Shown: positions 18,752 to 27,601 of the stretch, in pieces
How positions within the stretch are numbered: position 1 is the first letter of the stretch
Layout of the letters: each line of letters starts with the position of its first letter
DNA from: Betaproteobacteria bacterium
Lineage (GTDB): Bacteria; Pseudomonadota; Gammaproteobacteria; Burkholderiales; SG8-41
Direction: 5' to 3'
DNA length: 32,695 nucleotides
NCBI GenBank assembly: GCA_029863175.1
Contig: JAOTVX010000042.1
Coordinates: forward strand, 1-32,695
Position numbers and translations under genes: made by a program
Notes under the pieces: model-generated
Told to the model about the DNA's origin: nothing
Databases searched by the model: none
Seen by the model: the letters and a program-made list of their open reading frames with translations, nothing else

Positions 18752-19477
18752 ATGAGCAGCGAGGACCACATCCTGGTCGTCGATGACGACGCAGAAATCC
18801 GCAGCCTTCTGTGCGAGTACCTGCAGAGGAACGGCTACCGCGTCACCGCCGTGGCCGACGGCAAGGGCATGTGGTCTGCCCTCGACAGCGGCGGGCGCGT
18901 GGACATCGTCGTGCTCGACCTGATGCTCCCCGGCGACGACGGGCTCACGCTGTGCCGCAATCTGCGCGCGCGGTCCGAGGTGCCGGTCATCATGCTCACC
19001 GCGCGCGGCGAGGAAACAGACCGTATCGTGGGTCTCGAGATGGGCGCCGACGACTATCTCGCCAAGCCGTTCAATCCACGCGAGCTGCTGGCCCGGATCA
19101 AGAGCATCCTGCGCCGCACCCGTTCGCTGCCGGAAAATCTCCAGCCCGATACCGCTCGCTCGCTCCGCTTCGCGGGCTGGACGCTCGATCTCGCCGCGCG
19201 GAATCTGCTCTCGCCCGAAGGCGTGGTCGTCGCGTTGAGCGGCACCGAGTTCAAGCTGCTGCGGATCTTTCTGGCGCACCCGAACCGCGTGCTCAACCGC
19301 GACCAGCTGATCGACCTCATGCTCTCGCGCGACGCCTTGCCGTTCGATCGCAGCATCGACGTGCAGGTGAGCCGTCTGCGGCACCGGCTGGGAGAGAATC
19401 CCAGAGAGCCGGTCATCATCAAGACGGTGCGCGGCGAAGGCTACGTCCTCTCGGCCACGGTCGAAGCGGAGGCGTGA
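18752..19477 (+). CDS. OmpR/PhoB-family response regulator
   Basis: Cytoplasmic DNA-binding regulator of a two-component system, 241 residues from ATG 18752 (MSSEDHILVVDDD). The receiver domain has the acidic cluster Asp11-Asp13, the phosphoacceptor Asp56 in VVLDLMLPGDDGL, the Thr in MLTARG and Lys105 in LAKPFNPRELLARI. A winged-helix domain occupies about 140-235, with SGTEFKLLRIFLAHPNRVL, the recognition segment DRSIDVQVSRLRHRLGE and the wing VRGEGYVLS. No strong ribosome binding site is seen before the ATG. The stop overlaps the start of the sensor kinase gene (TGATG), so the two are co-translated. Upstream lies a 12-bp inverted repeat shared with the divergent Spy-like gene. Confidence 0.93.
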   Translation: MSSEDHILVVDDDAEIRSLLCEYLQRNGYRVTAVADGKGMWSALDSGGRVDIVVLDLMLPGDDGLTLCRNLRARSEVPVIMLTARGEETDRIVGLEMGADDYLAKPFNPRELLARIKSILRRTRSLPENLQPDTARSLRFAGWTLDLAARNLLSPEGVVVALSGTEFKLLRIFLAHPNRVLNRDQLIDLMLSRDALPFDRSIDVQVSRLRHRLGENPREPVIIKTVRGEGYVLSATVEAEA

Positions 19478-20937
19478 TGCGCTGGTTGCCGCGCTCGCTC
19501 TTTAGCCGCATGGTGCTGATCCTGCTGGGCGGCCTCGTCGTCGCGCAGCTCGCGAGCTTCGCGATTCACTGGCGGGAGCGGGGCCAGTTGATGCTGCAGA
19601 CGAGCGGCATGCGCCAGGCGCAGCGCATCGCCGACATCGTGCGGCTGCTCGACTCGCTCGCGCCACGGGAGCGGGCGCGTATCGTGGGTGTTATCGACGC
19701 TCCGCAGATGAGGGTCTCGCTGACGCAGCCGCCGCTCGCGCCCGCGGCCGAAGACCTCGACACGGCGGAGCGGGCCACGCACTTCGCTTCGCTCCTGCAG
19801 CGTTTCCTCGGCGCTGAGCGTTCGCTCGTGGTGCGCGTCACCAGTGCGCCCCGGCACTGGCCGCCACCTGCGCCGTTCGCCGGCCCCGGGCGGGATGGGC
19901 CACCCGGACCTGGCATGATGGCGGGGCCCGGCATGATGCATGGGCCGGGCGGACCGGGATTGGGTCAACCGGGCATGGGTCCCGGCCCACGGCTGGCGGG
20001 CATTTCGTTCATCGTGCAGGCGCCCCTGAAGGACGGCACCCTCGTAACATTCGACTCGCGCCAGCCGCTTGAGGCGGTGAACTGGCCGTACCGGTTGTTG
20101 CTGAGTCTTGGCGTCCTGCTGGTCGGCGTGATCGTGCTCACCCTCTTTGCCGTGCGCTGGGTGACCCGGCCGCTCAAGACGCTGGCCGAAGCTGCGGAGC
20201 GGCTCGGCACCGACATCGAGCGGCCGCCGCTCACCGAGCGGGGCCCGCTCGAGGTGAGCAGCGCCGCGCGCGCGTTCAACAACATGCAGCGACGTCTGGT
20301 TGCGTTCATCCGCGACCGCACGCGCATCCTCGCCGCAATGTCGCACGACCTGAAGACGCCCATTACGCGCCTGCGCCTGCGCGCGGAGCTCCTCGACGAC
20401 GCGGTACTGCGCGCGAAGTTCGAGAAGGATCTCGCGGAAATGGAGTCGATGGTGAGCGCAACGCTTGATTTCATGCGTGGCGCGGAGAATCGCGAGCCCC
20501 GGCAGCTGCTGGACGTGATGGCCCTGCTCGAGAGCTTGCAGGAGGACACGGCGGAGTTGAATGGCAGAGTGGTGATCGAAGGCGCGGCGCTCAAGCCTTA
20601 CCACGGTCTTGCGCAGGCGCTCAAACGCTGCCTGCGCAACCTCATCGACAATGCCGTAAATTACGGAAGATCGGCGACAATCCGGGTGGAAGATTCCGTG
20701 GCCATACTGCGGATCCGCGTTTGCGACGAGGGGCCCGGCATCCCGGAGGGCGAGCTCGAGCGGGTGTTCGAGCCTTTCCATCGGTTGGAAGCCTCGCGTA
20801 GCCGCGATACCGGGGGCACCGGGCTCGGGCTGAGCATCGCGCGCAACATCGCGCGTGCCCACGGCGGCGACATCGTACTGCGCAATCTTTCGGCGGGCGG
20901 ACTGGAGGCGGTGCTCACGCTGCCGCGCACTGCGTGA
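19477..20937 (+). CDS. Sensor histidine kinase with GPGMM-rich periplasmic domain
   Basis: Membrane sensor kinase paired with the upstream regulator; 486 residues, starting within the regulator stop codon. The first membrane helix is about 10-30 (MVLILLGGLVVAQLASF) and the second about 207-227 (LLSLGVLLVGVIVLTLF). The periplasmic domain lies between them. Its residues 128-172 are Gly/Pro/Met-rich (PPGPGMMAGPGMMHGPGGPG), nearly the same motif as in the divergent Spy-like protein. A HAMP domain follows (228-280), then the HisKA motif MSHDLKTPITRLR with His290. The ATPase domain has NLIDNAVNYG (N box), DEGPGIP (G1) and GGTGLGLSIARNIARAHGG (G2). All catalytic boxes are intact. Metal or envelope stress is the likely signal, by analogy with CpxA/RstB-like systems. 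Confidence 0.92.
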   Translation: MRWLPRSLFSRMVLILLGGLVVAQLASFAIHWRERGQLMLQTSGMRQAQRIADIVRLLDSLAPRERARIVGVIDAPQMRVSLTQPPLAPAAEDLDTAERATHFASLLQRFLGAERSLVVRVTSAPRHWPPPAPFAGPGRDGPPGPGMMAGPGMMHGPGGPGLGQPGMGPGPRLAGISFIVQAPLKDGTLVTFDSRQPLEAVNWPYRLLLSLGVLLVGVIVLTLFAVRWVTRPLKTLAEAAERLGTDIERPPLTERGPLEVSSAARAFNNMQRRLVAFIRDRTRILAAMSHDLKTPITRLRLRAELLDDAVLRAKFEKDLAEMESMVSATLDFMRGAENREPRQLLDVMALLESLQEDTAELNGRVVIEGAALKPYHGLAQALKRCLRNLIDNAVNYGRSATIRVEDSVAILRIRVCDEGPGIPEGELERVFEPFHRLEASRSRDTGGTGLGLSIARNIARAHGGDIVLRNLSAGGLEAVLTLPRTA

Positions 20938-21282
20938 CTCAAGAGCCGTGAATCGTGAAACGTGAATCGAAAATCAAAAACCCATTATTAGCCGCCGATG
21001 AACGCCGATTAAAACCGTGAGTCGTTAGTAGATAGAGACCGGGTCACCGGTCACCGGTCACCGGTCACTGGTCAAAGAGGCATGAACCGCAGATAAGCGC
21101 AGATAAAGATCCTACAGATATCAATAAACATCTTTTCATCGGCGTCTATCGGCGTTCATCGGCGGCGAAAAAACAGGGCGAAAGACGGAAGTTGAAACTA
21201 GAATATCGGAACAAAGAACGCTGTTTTGAGTTGAATCTGTGTTTATCTGCGTTCATCTGCGGTTAATAGGGATTTTCGGACC
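20938..21282. repeat. Repeat-only gap: heptads and inverted word repeats
   Basis: No gene. Heptads cgtgaat, cgtgaaa, cgtgaat, cgaaaat lie at 20947-20974, and cgggtca, ccggtca (three times), ctggtca at 21040-21074. Two word repeats occur in both orientations: gccgccgatgaacgccgatt (from 20991) against tcggcgttcatcggcggc (about 21149-21166), and accgcagataagcgcagata (from 21087) against tttatctgcgttcatctgcg (from 21242). Nested folding is possible. Confidence 0.8.
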
Positions 21283-21711
21283 ATGATCGATTGGGCCCAC
21301 TTCACGCCGTGGTCCGCGCTGGCGGGCGGAATCGTCATCGGCGCTGCTGCGGCGATGTTCGTCCTGCTGAACGGCCGCATCACCGGCATTAGCGAGATCA
21401 TCGGCGGCCTGCTGCGACCGGCGGCCGGAGGCATCGGCTGGCGCCTTGCATTCGTCGCCGGCCTGCTCGTCGCGCCGGCTGCGTACGCTCTCGTATCGCG
21501 CTTGCCCGCGCCGACCATCGATGCGGGCTACCCGCTGCTGGTGCTCGCGGGCCTCATCGTGGGCATCGGCACGAGTTACGGATCGGGCTGCACCAGCGGG
21601 CACAGTGTGTGCGGGGTTTCGCGGCTCTCGCCGCGCTCGCTTGTTGCGACCGCTGCGTTCATGGCGACGGGTTTCGCGACCGTGTTCGTGCTCCGTCATC
21701 TGCTCGCCTGA
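21283..21711 (+). CDS. YeeE/YedE-family transporter, first half (PmpA-like)
   Basis: Integral membrane protein of the YeeE/YedE sulfur-transport family, which moves thiosulfate or other reduced sulfur compounds. The 142-residue product has four hydrophobic helices and the conserved [18 protein letters not shown] segment, whose cysteines are important in the family. It corresponds to the first half of the single-chain E. coli protein; in many Proteobacteria the protein is split as here. The second half follows eight bases after the stop, so the two should form one transporter. No rhodanese or sulfur-oxidation gene is next to it. Confidence 0.9.
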   Translation: MIDWAHFTPWSALAGGIVIGAAAAMFVLLNGRITGISEIIGGLLRPAAGGIGWRLAFVAGLLVAPAAYALVSRLPAPTIDAGYPLLVLAGLIVGIGTSYGSGCTSGHSVCGVSRLSPRSLVATAAFMATGFATVFVLRHLLA

Positions 21712-21719
21712 GGCACGCG

Positions 21720-22136
21720 ATGCATGCCTTGAGCGCTTTCGCAACCGGCCTGATCTTTGGAATCGGGTTGATCATCTCTGGCATGACCGATCCGTCCAAG
21801 ATCGTCGGCTTCCTCGACGTCGCCGGCCCGTGGGATCCTTCGCTCGCTTTCGTAATGGGCGGCGCCGTGGCGGTCGGCTTCGTCGCATTCCGGTTTGCGC
21901 GCGGGCGCACGGCCGCTGTTCTGGGCGGTGCCATGCATCTGCCGACGGCGCGGCAGATCGATCGGCGGCTCGTGCTCGGGAGCCTCGCGTTTGGCGTCGG
22001 TTGGGGCCTGGCGGGCTACTGTCCGGGGCCGGCGGTGGTCTCGGTCGGGATGGGGCAGGAAAAGGCGATTGTTTTTGTCGTCGCGATGCTGGTCGGGATG
22101 GGAATCTACGATTTCATCGAGCGGCTGCGCCGATGA
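21720..22136 (+). CDS. YeeE/YedE-family transporter, second half (DUF6691/PmpB-like)
   Basis: Second subunit of the split sulfur transporter, 138 residues from ATG 21720. It has four hydrophobic segments and the family signatures GLIFGIGLIISGMTDPSKIV (the M-T-D-P-x-K motif) and GVGWGLAGYCPGPAVVSVG, which includes the second conserved cysteine. The start is chosen for its position just after the first half; a longer frame reads back through the upstream gene and is not credible. The C terminus ends IYDFIERLRR. Confidence 0.9.
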   Translation: MHALSAFATGLIFGIGLIISGMTDPSKIVGFLDVAGPWDPSLAFVMGGAVAVGFVAFRFARGRTAAVLGGAMHLPTARQIDRRLVLGSLAFGVGWGLAGYCPGPAVVSVGMGQEKAIVFVVAMLVGMGIYDFIERLRR

Positions 22137-22149
22137 TCAGAAAAATAAT

Positions 22150-22275
22150 AGTTATGATGGATGGTGATGAAGAGTGGTGATGAATAATGGTGATGTACAC
22201 CCAACTTCCATCACCCGTTCTCATCACCAGTACGCATCATTAGTTTCCATCACTGGGTTTCAGACCCATCACCCA
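22150..22275. repeat. Inverted gtgatg/catcac arrays between convergent genes
   Basis: Left side: gatggtgatgaagagtggtg and related words (22158-22195). Right side: ccatcacccgttct, catcaccagtacg and further words (22208-22272). The arms are complementary and could fold as a long hairpin between the convergent YeeE/YedE and antiporter genes. Confidence 0.75.
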
Positions 22276-23523
22276 TTACGCGTCACCGGTGCTGGCACCC
22301 AGCCACCGGACGAGGGGGCCCATCGTCAACGCTTGCACTAGGATGCTGAAGATTACGACGACATAGGTCGCCGCGATCAAGGTTTCCCGTCCGGCGAAGG
22401 CCGGAAGTGATAAGGCGAGCGCGATGGAGATGCCGCCGCGCAGACCGCCCCACGTCATGAGCTTGATCGTATGGGGCGAGAATTGGCGCATTTGTCGCAG
22501 CGCGCCGATCGGCAGCGCGACACTGATCCAGCGGGCGACGAGGACAATCGGGATTGCTATGAGAGCCGGCAGCAGGTCGCGCACCGAGATGGACAGCGCG
22601 ATGACCTCCAGCCCGATGAGGCCGAAGAGCAAGAGATTGAGCAACTCGTCGGTCAGTTCCCAGAACGAGAAGAGCTGTTCGCGTGTGTGATCGGACATGG
22701 CGAAGCGCTTGCCGTGGTTGCCCACAATCAGCCCCATCACCACGACAGCGATCGGCGCGGAGAGGTGCAGCGCCTCGGCCGCGCTGTAGCCCGCGGTGGC
22801 CATGGACAACGTGACGAGGATCTCGACTGCGTAGCTGTCGATGGTTTTCAGGAGATAGAAGCCGGCAAAGCCCGCCGCGATGCCGAAGATCAGGCCGCCG
22901 GCGACCTCGCGCGCGAGCAGCCAGATCGCCTGCGGCACGGACGCCTCGCCAGCCCCGGTGACGAGCCCGAGCAGCGTCAGGAACAGCACGACGCCGGTGC
23001 CGTCGTTGAAGAGGCTCTCCCCGGTGATGCGGGTCTGCAGGGTTTTCTCGACGCCGGCCTTGCGCAGCAGGCCCAGCACTGCGATCGGATCGGTGGGCGC
23101 GATGAGCGCGCCGAAGAGCAGGCAGTAGATGAAGGGCAGTCCCAGCCCGAGCAGCGGAGCGGCGTAATAGAGTCCCATCCCGACCAGGACGGTCGAGAGC
23201 ACGACGCCGGCCGTGGCCATCACGAGAATCACCCACTTCTCGCCGGCGAGCTCGGCCAGATTGACGTGAAGGCTGCCGGCGAAGAGGAGCATGCCGAGCA
23301 ACCCGTGAAACACGACTTCCGAGAAATTCACCTCGCGCATGGTCGCGGTCGCCCACTGCGTGACCTCGGGGTTGGTCGCGCCCACGGCGGTGACGATCAG
23401 CGACACGACCAGGCCCATCGCGGTGATGCCGATGATGTCGGGTAGCCCGATAAAGCGGTGGTTGAGATAGCCGAACAGCGCAACGAGCGTGATGATGAGG
23501 CTGATGACCTGGAACACGGACAT
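22276..23523 (-). CDS. Na+(K+)/H+ antiporter, CPA1/NhaP type
   Basis: Inner-membrane cation/proton antiporter for pH and sodium homeostasis. The 415-residue protein has about twelve hydrophobic helices. It carries the CPA1 motifs ALIAPTDPIAVLGLLRK (Thr144-Asp145-Pro146) and ITGESLFNDGTGVVLF, in which Asn173-Asp174 form the ion-binding ND pair. LMTWGGLRGGISIALALSLP, the conserved R-G-G segment, lies near the end. There is no C-terminal cytoplasmic domain, so regulation by a TrkA-C or CBS tail is absent. The ATG at 23523 has only a weak ribosome binding site. The gene stands alone between inverted repeat arrays. Confidence 0.93.
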   Translation of the reverse strand: MSVFQVISLIITLVALFGYLNHRFIGLPDIIGITAMGLVVSLIVTAVGATNPEVTQWATATMREVNFSEVVFHGLLGMLLFAGSLHVNLAELAGEKWVILVMATAGVVLSTVLVGMGLYYAAPLLGLGLPFIYCLLFGALIAPTDPIAVLGLLRKAGVEKTLQTRITGESLFNDGTGVVLFLTLLGLVTGAGEASVPQAIWLLAREVAGGLIFGIAAGFAGFYLLKTIDSYAVEILVTLSMATAGYSAAEALHLSAPIAVVVMGLIVGNHGKRFAMSDHTREQLFSFWELTDELLNLLLFGLIGLEVIALSISVRDLLPALIAIPIVLVARWISVALPIGALRQMRQFSPHTIKLMTWGGLRGGISIALALSLPAFAGRETLIAATYVVVIFSILVQALTMGPLVRWLGASTGDA

Positions 23524-23603
23524 GAATTTATCTTAGGAAAACCGCAAACCTGAATTTAGCCGCAGATACACGCAGATGAACGCCGATCAGATTCGTGCAA
23601 AGA

Positions 23604-23734
23604 AGTGATGATTAATGGTGATGAATAGTAGTGATGAAAAAATGGTGATGAAAAATCGCTACATGAGGCCCAGGCTCCTTTGCGATTTTCATCACCAGTA
23701 CCCATCACCAGTACTCATCACCAGTTCCCATCAC
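23604..23734. repeat. Inverted gtgatg/catcacc arrays, 13-nt period on the right
   Basis: Left: repeated (a)atggtgatgaa words (23604-23653). Right: catcaccagtacc, catcaccagtact, catcaccagttcc in exact 13-base phase from 23690. The arms are complementary around an unrelated 35-base centre. Confidence 0.8.
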
Positions 23735-24895
23735 TTAGATCCGACCGTCGTGGGAGGCGATTGCAACGACGGCGGGACGGCTGGAGCGGTTGGCCCAGGC
23801 GTGATTAGTGCCCCGCTGCACGACGATTTCCCCGGCTTTCAAGGGCACTTCCTGCGTGTCGAGCACGAGCACGATCTCGCCCTCGAGCACAATGCAGAAA
23901 TCGAGCGTGCGTGTCTTCTGCATATACGGGTGGGGTGCCAGGGGAGAGTAGGTCGAGGCGCCGGGCGATCCCAGGGCGTGAAAATGCGCCTGTACCTCGG
24001 CAGCGCCGATCTTGCCTTTCCACGAATCGTCGGGCGGGAAGGTGACGACTCTGCAGACGGAGCCCCCAGCCGGCGGCTCGAGGGTGTGAGGCAGGTGCAG
24101 CGTTTCGAACACGATCTTCGCCGGAGTGCTGTCGGTGACCCAGAGACGCGCGCAGGCGTAGCCCGGGCGCGCCGGATCGGTGCGCACGTCGGGTGCCGGA
24201 CCGTCGCTCACCACTGAGGATTTGCCCGGTTCCCGGTCTATGGTGACGATTCTTCGCGTGGGCTTTACCCCGGCGGGCAACTTGGGGGTCGCGCGCATTG
24301 GCGCATCGCGGCCCTGCGCCACGCCTGCCGGCCCATCCACGAAATGCGCGCCGATCATGTCGAAGGCCATCATGGCGCCCTTTGGCATGCGCCATTGGTG
24401 CCATGCACCGACCTGGATGACGATATCGCCGGGCTTCATGACGAGCTCGCAGTCGTCCAGGATCAGCTCGCGCTCGCCCGCCAGCACGATGCCGTAGTCT
24501 ACCGTTTCGGTCTTGTGCATAGCCGAGGAGAAGGCGTTGTTGCCGCCCCGGTCCCATACGCCGCGGCCGCCGGCGCGCGCCTTCGCTGCGTGGGCCAGGA
24601 CCCTATCCTTATCCTTCGCCGGGTCGTAGTCGGCCGGCCGCTCGCGCGCATGGACGACGCGGAAATGTCCGCCCTCGGGCGGGCCCGAAAAGACGTACTT
24701 CAGATTCCCGTCGTCGTTGTCCCCGGACAGTGGAAGCGGAGACTCGTTCCAGACCCAGAGGTCGGTGTGGCCGCGTCCCGAGCCCATCGACGCTTCGTGA
24801 TTATTGGGTGCTGGCCCGTCCCAGATTACTTTCGACCGGCCGCGCTCGTCGTTGCCGGTAACCACGCGCCGGATCGGTGTCAGACCTTGTGTCAT
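23735..24895 (-). CDS. Bicupin protein, two homologous halves
   Basis: Two-cupin protein of unknown substrate, possibly a ring-cleavage or decarboxylating enzyme or a ligand sensor. The start MTQGLTP at 24895 has gggggg eight bases upstream; 386 residues. The halves are clearly duplicated. RRVVTGNDERGRSKVIWDGP (from 9) parallels RRIVTIDREPGKSSVVSDGP (from 214), and TETVDYGIVLAGERELIL parallels TRTLDFCIVLEGEIVLVL. Each half ends in a cupin motif, DIVIQVGAWHQW and EIVVQRGTNHAW. Only one or two histidines per barrel are evident, so metal binding is uncertain. It is divergent, with 138 bases between, from a class III dioxygenase-like gene, which suggests a shared catabolic pathway. Confidence 0.85.
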   Translation of the reverse strand: MTQGLTPIRRVVTGNDERGRSKVIWDGPAPNNHEASMGSGRGHTDLWVWNESPLPLSGDNDDGNLKYVFSGPPEGGHFRVVHARERPADYDPAKDKDRVLAHAAKARAGGRGVWDRGGNNAFSSAMHKTETVDYGIVLAGERELILDDCELVMKPGDIVIQVGAWHQWRMPKGAMMAFDMIGAHFVDGPAGVAQGRDAPMRATPKLPAGVKPTRRIVTIDREPGKSSVVSDGPAPDVRTDPARPGYACARLWVTDSTPAKIVFETLHLPHTLEPPAGGSVCRVVTFPPDDSWKGKIGAAEVQAHFHALGSPGASTYSPLAPHPYMQKTRTLDFCIVLEGEIVLVLDTQEVPLKAGEIVVQRGTNHAWANRSSRPAVVAIASHDGRI

Positions 24896-25033
24896 TGCTA
24901 TGTCCCCCCGTTCGAGATGTTTCATTCCTTCAGTGCTCGATTATGACACGGAGCAAAACGGCGTAGAATGCAGCCTCGCGCCGCATCGTGGGCCGTCTTC
25001 AACGCGCCGGCACATAATGAGAGGAGAACCATC

Positions 25034-26110
25034 ATGGGCCAGATCCTGGGGCTCGGCATGACCCACTATCCGAACCTGTCGGTGAAGGGAAACATGAGCC
25101 GGCGGATGAGGATGTCGCTCGACGATCCCTTGCTCGCGGAAAAATTCCGTTCCCCGGACAACTGGCACCCGACGATGCGCGAGCAGTGGGGCAACGATCA
25201 GGGCCAGGCGCATTCCGACCGGCACCGCCAGGACCTGGTCGGTCACTTCAGAACGATCCGCGCCGAGCTCGATGCCTTCAAGCCGGACTTCGTGGTGATC
25301 TGGGGCGACGATCAGTACGAGAATTTTCGTGAAGATTGCGTGCCGCCGTACTCGGTCCTTGCCTACGACTCCTTCGAGTTTCAACCCTGGAAGAACAACC
25401 ACCGCGGCAAGAACGTGTGGGACGAGTCCGATGACAAAACCTTCACGGTCAAGGGCCACCGCGCCGCCGGCAAATACTTGGCGACGGCCCTCTTGAAGGA
25501 CGGCATCGACGTCGCCTATGCGTACAAGCCGCTGCATGATGGGCTCGGCCACGCCTTCACGAACTCGGTGCTGTATCTGGACTACGACCGCAAAGGCTTT
25601 CCGTATCCGATCGTGCCGTTTGCCGTGAACGCGTACGGGCGCTGGCTCATCCACGCGCAGGGTAGCCCGATGCGACCCTCGGAAGCCGCCGAGAAGATTC
25701 CCTCCAAGGAGGCCGACCTTGATCCACCGTCGCCGCAGCCGTGGCGCTGTTTCCAGGTGGGGGCTGCTATCGCCCGAGCGCTGCAGAAGAGCCCGTGGCG
25801 CGTAGCGGTCGTCGCGTCCTCCAGCTGGAGCCATTCATTCCTGGTGCAGAAGCACTCCTTGATGTTTCCGGACGTCGAAGCGGACAAGCGCTACTACGAG
25901 GCGTTGAGCAAGGGCGATTGGGAGGTTTGGCGCAACACCACGATCGAGGAAGTCGAGGATCGCGGGCACCACGAGCTTTTGAACTGGTTCTGCCTCGCGG
26001 GCGCGATGCATGAGCTGGGCCGCAAGCCGGACGAGTCGGTATTTCTCGAATCGTGGATCACGAACTCGGACAAGGTGTTTGCGATATTCCGGCCGAATCA
26101 TGCTTCATGA
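25034..26110 (+). CDS. Class III extradiol dioxygenase-like protein (LigB superfamily)
   Basis: Member of the LigB superfamily, which contains protocatechuate 4,5-dioxygenase and related non-haem iron enzymes. The start MGQILGLGM at 25034 follows gagaggagaaccatc; 358 residues. The first iron-ligand region is present as GMTHYP (His11). The second, normally a His after an acidic residue, reads IWGDDQYENF, so Gln94 stands where I would expect it. Later, VASSSWSHSFLVQKHS supplies the usual catalytic His region, and GHHELLNWFCLAGAM is a family-like C terminus. It may be a subfamily with changed metal binding. The neighbouring bicupin is transcribed away from the same spacer. Assignment to the superfamily is good, to a reaction weak. 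Confidence 0.85.
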   Translation: MGQILGLGMTHYPNLSVKGNMSRRMRMSLDDPLLAEKFRSPDNWHPTMREQWGNDQGQAHSDRHRQDLVGHFRTIRAELDAFKPDFVVIWGDDQYENFREDCVPPYSVLAYDSFEFQPWKNNHRGKNVWDESDDKTFTVKGHRAAGKYLATALLKDGIDVAYAYKPLHDGLGHAFTNSVLYLDYDRKGFPYPIVPFAVNAYGRWLIHAQGSPMRPSEAAEKIPSKEADLDPPSPQPWRCFQVGAAIARALQKSPWRVAVVASSSWSHSFLVQKHSLMFPDVEADKRYYEALSKGDWEVWRNTTIEEVEDRGHHELLNWFCLAGAMHELGRKPDESVFLESWITNSDKVFAIFRPNHAS

Positions 26111-26116
26111 TGGTGG

Positions 26117-26158
26117 CGACTGACGACTGACGACTGACGAGTAATGACTGACGGCTGA
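26117..26158. repeat. Heptanucleotide array, cgactga type, 6 units
   Basis: Six 7-mers in phase: cgactga three times, cgagtaa, tgactga, cggctga. It starts six bases after the stop codon of the dioxygenase-like gene. The gap to 26333 holds nothing else recognisable. Confidence 0.9.
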
Positions 26159-26333
26159 GGCCCCACCGATCGGCCTGCTCGCAACTCGCCGGTCACATCG
26201 TGCCCGAGCGTCTCTGTGTATGGTCGCGCCGCGGCTCGTTTTTGGCACCAAGAGTCCATGGTGTCGAAATAGATGAGGAAACAGGCCTGGCCCGATTTTC
26301 CGGAGCGCAGAAACGACTCGCTCAGTCGCGAAC

Positions 26334-27572
26334 ATGACCGCTGAGAACGCCACCAGCAGGCTCACACTGGTGCTCGCGCTGGGCTTTACGCAGACCATCG
26401 CCTGGGCCTCGTCCACCTATCTGCCCGCGATTCTGGCGCAGCCCGTTGCCGGTGATCTGGGCCTGTCGGCCAGCACGGTATTTGGCGCCTTCTCGGTATC
26501 ACTCATCGTGATGGCGATCGCCGGGCCATCGGTCGGACGGGCCATCGACAGGAGCGGGGGCCGCAATGTGCTGGTCTTGTCCAATCTGGTGCTCGCGTCC
26601 GGCCTGATTCTCCTGGGCTTTGCGTCAAGCGTGGTGATGGTGTTTGGCGCGTGGTGCGTCCTCGGCGTCGGCATGGCGATGGGACTCTACGACGCCGCTT
26701 TTGCAACGCTGGTGCGTATCCATGCCGGGGCCGCCCGGACACCCATTACCGGCATCACGCTGATTGCCGGCTTTGCCAGCACGGTGGGCTGGCCTCTCAC
26801 CGCCCTGGTCGCCGAGCACTTCGGCTGGCGTATGGCCTGTTTTGGGTGGGCGGCAGTGAATGTCTGCGTCGCGCTCCCGCTCAATCTGCTTTGTATACCT
26901 TCCGTGGCCCGGGATGCGCATCCGAGCGACCAGCCCGATTCGAGCGCTGACGGCGCGCCAGGTGCGAAGTCCACATCGAAGTGGAGCTCGCGCAAAGAAA
27001 GGCGCGCGTTCGTGCTGCTCGCGCTTTTTTCTGCAGCCACGGCATTCGTCACATCCGCCATGGCTGCGCACCTGCCAGGCCTGCTGCTGGCCGCCGGGGC
27101 CACCACGGTAGCCGCATTGACCGCAGCCGCGCTGCTGGGACCCGCGCAGGTGGCGGCACGCCTGCTCGAATTCCTCGCAGCCCATCGCTTCAGCTTTCAC
27201 CCCTTGTTGACTGCCCGGATCGCTACAGCCTTGCATCCGGTCGGCGCTCTCGTGCTCGGGACGTTTGGCGGCGTGCCCCTGGCCGCATCGGGCTTCGCGA
27301 TGCTCCACGGCGCAGGCAACGGCATGATCACCATCGCTAAGGGCACGCTGCCCCTGGCGATTTTCGGACCGGCGGGATACGGACTGCTGCAGGGCATGCT
27401 CGGGGTACTTGCGCGGGCCATGCAGGCGCTGGCACCTTACGCCTTCGGGCTGGTGCTCGAAACGTTCGGCGTGCGCGCTGCAATCGGGCTTTCGGCAGGG
27501 CTTTCGCTGGTGGCTCTGGGTGCGCTGCTCGGCCTGCGCGCGAAACCAACGGAACCGCCAAGACGACCATGA
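26334..27572 (+). CDS. Major facilitator superfamily transporter
   Basis: Inner-membrane secondary transporter, 412 residues with about twelve hydrophobic helices. The MFS motif between helices 2 and 3 is present as GRAIDRSGGRNVLVLSN (consensus GxxxDRxGxR). A basic central loop (about 195-222, ending KWSSRKERRAF) separates the two six-helix halves. N-terminal LTLVLALGFTQTIAWASSTY is typical of OFA/CynX-like members. The substrate cannot be read. The start at 26334 is the first good ATG, with no strong ribosome binding site. It may export or import an intermediate of the adjacent aromatic-type genes, but it is not clearly in their operon. Confidence 0.9.
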   Translation: MTAENATSRLTLVLALGFTQTIAWASSTYLPAILAQPVAGDLGLSASTVFGAFSVSLIVMAIAGPSVGRAIDRSGGRNVLVLSNLVLASGLILLGFASSVVMVFGAWCVLGVGMAMGLYDAAFATLVRIHAGAARTPITGITLIAGFASTVGWPLTALVAEHFGWRMACFGWAAVNVCVALPLNLLCIPSVARDAHPSDQPDSSADGAPGAKSTSKWSSRKERRAFVLLALFSAATAFVTSAMAAHLPGLLLAAGATTVAALTAAALLGPAQVAARLLEFLAAHRFSFHPLLTARIATALHPVGALVLGTFGGVPLAASGFAMLHGAGNGMITIAKGTLPLAIFGPAGYGLLQGMLGVLARAMQALAPYAFGLVLETFGVRAAIGLSAGLSLVALGALLGLRAKPTEPPRRP

Positions 27573-27601
27573 ACCGCCATGACACCAGAAACGCCGAGGA
27601 A

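Noticed and set aside
19441..20862. 473-codon minus-strand frame opposite the sensor kinase
   Set aside because: Shadow frame rich in Arg and His with no recognisable motif; the kinase on the other strand is complete.
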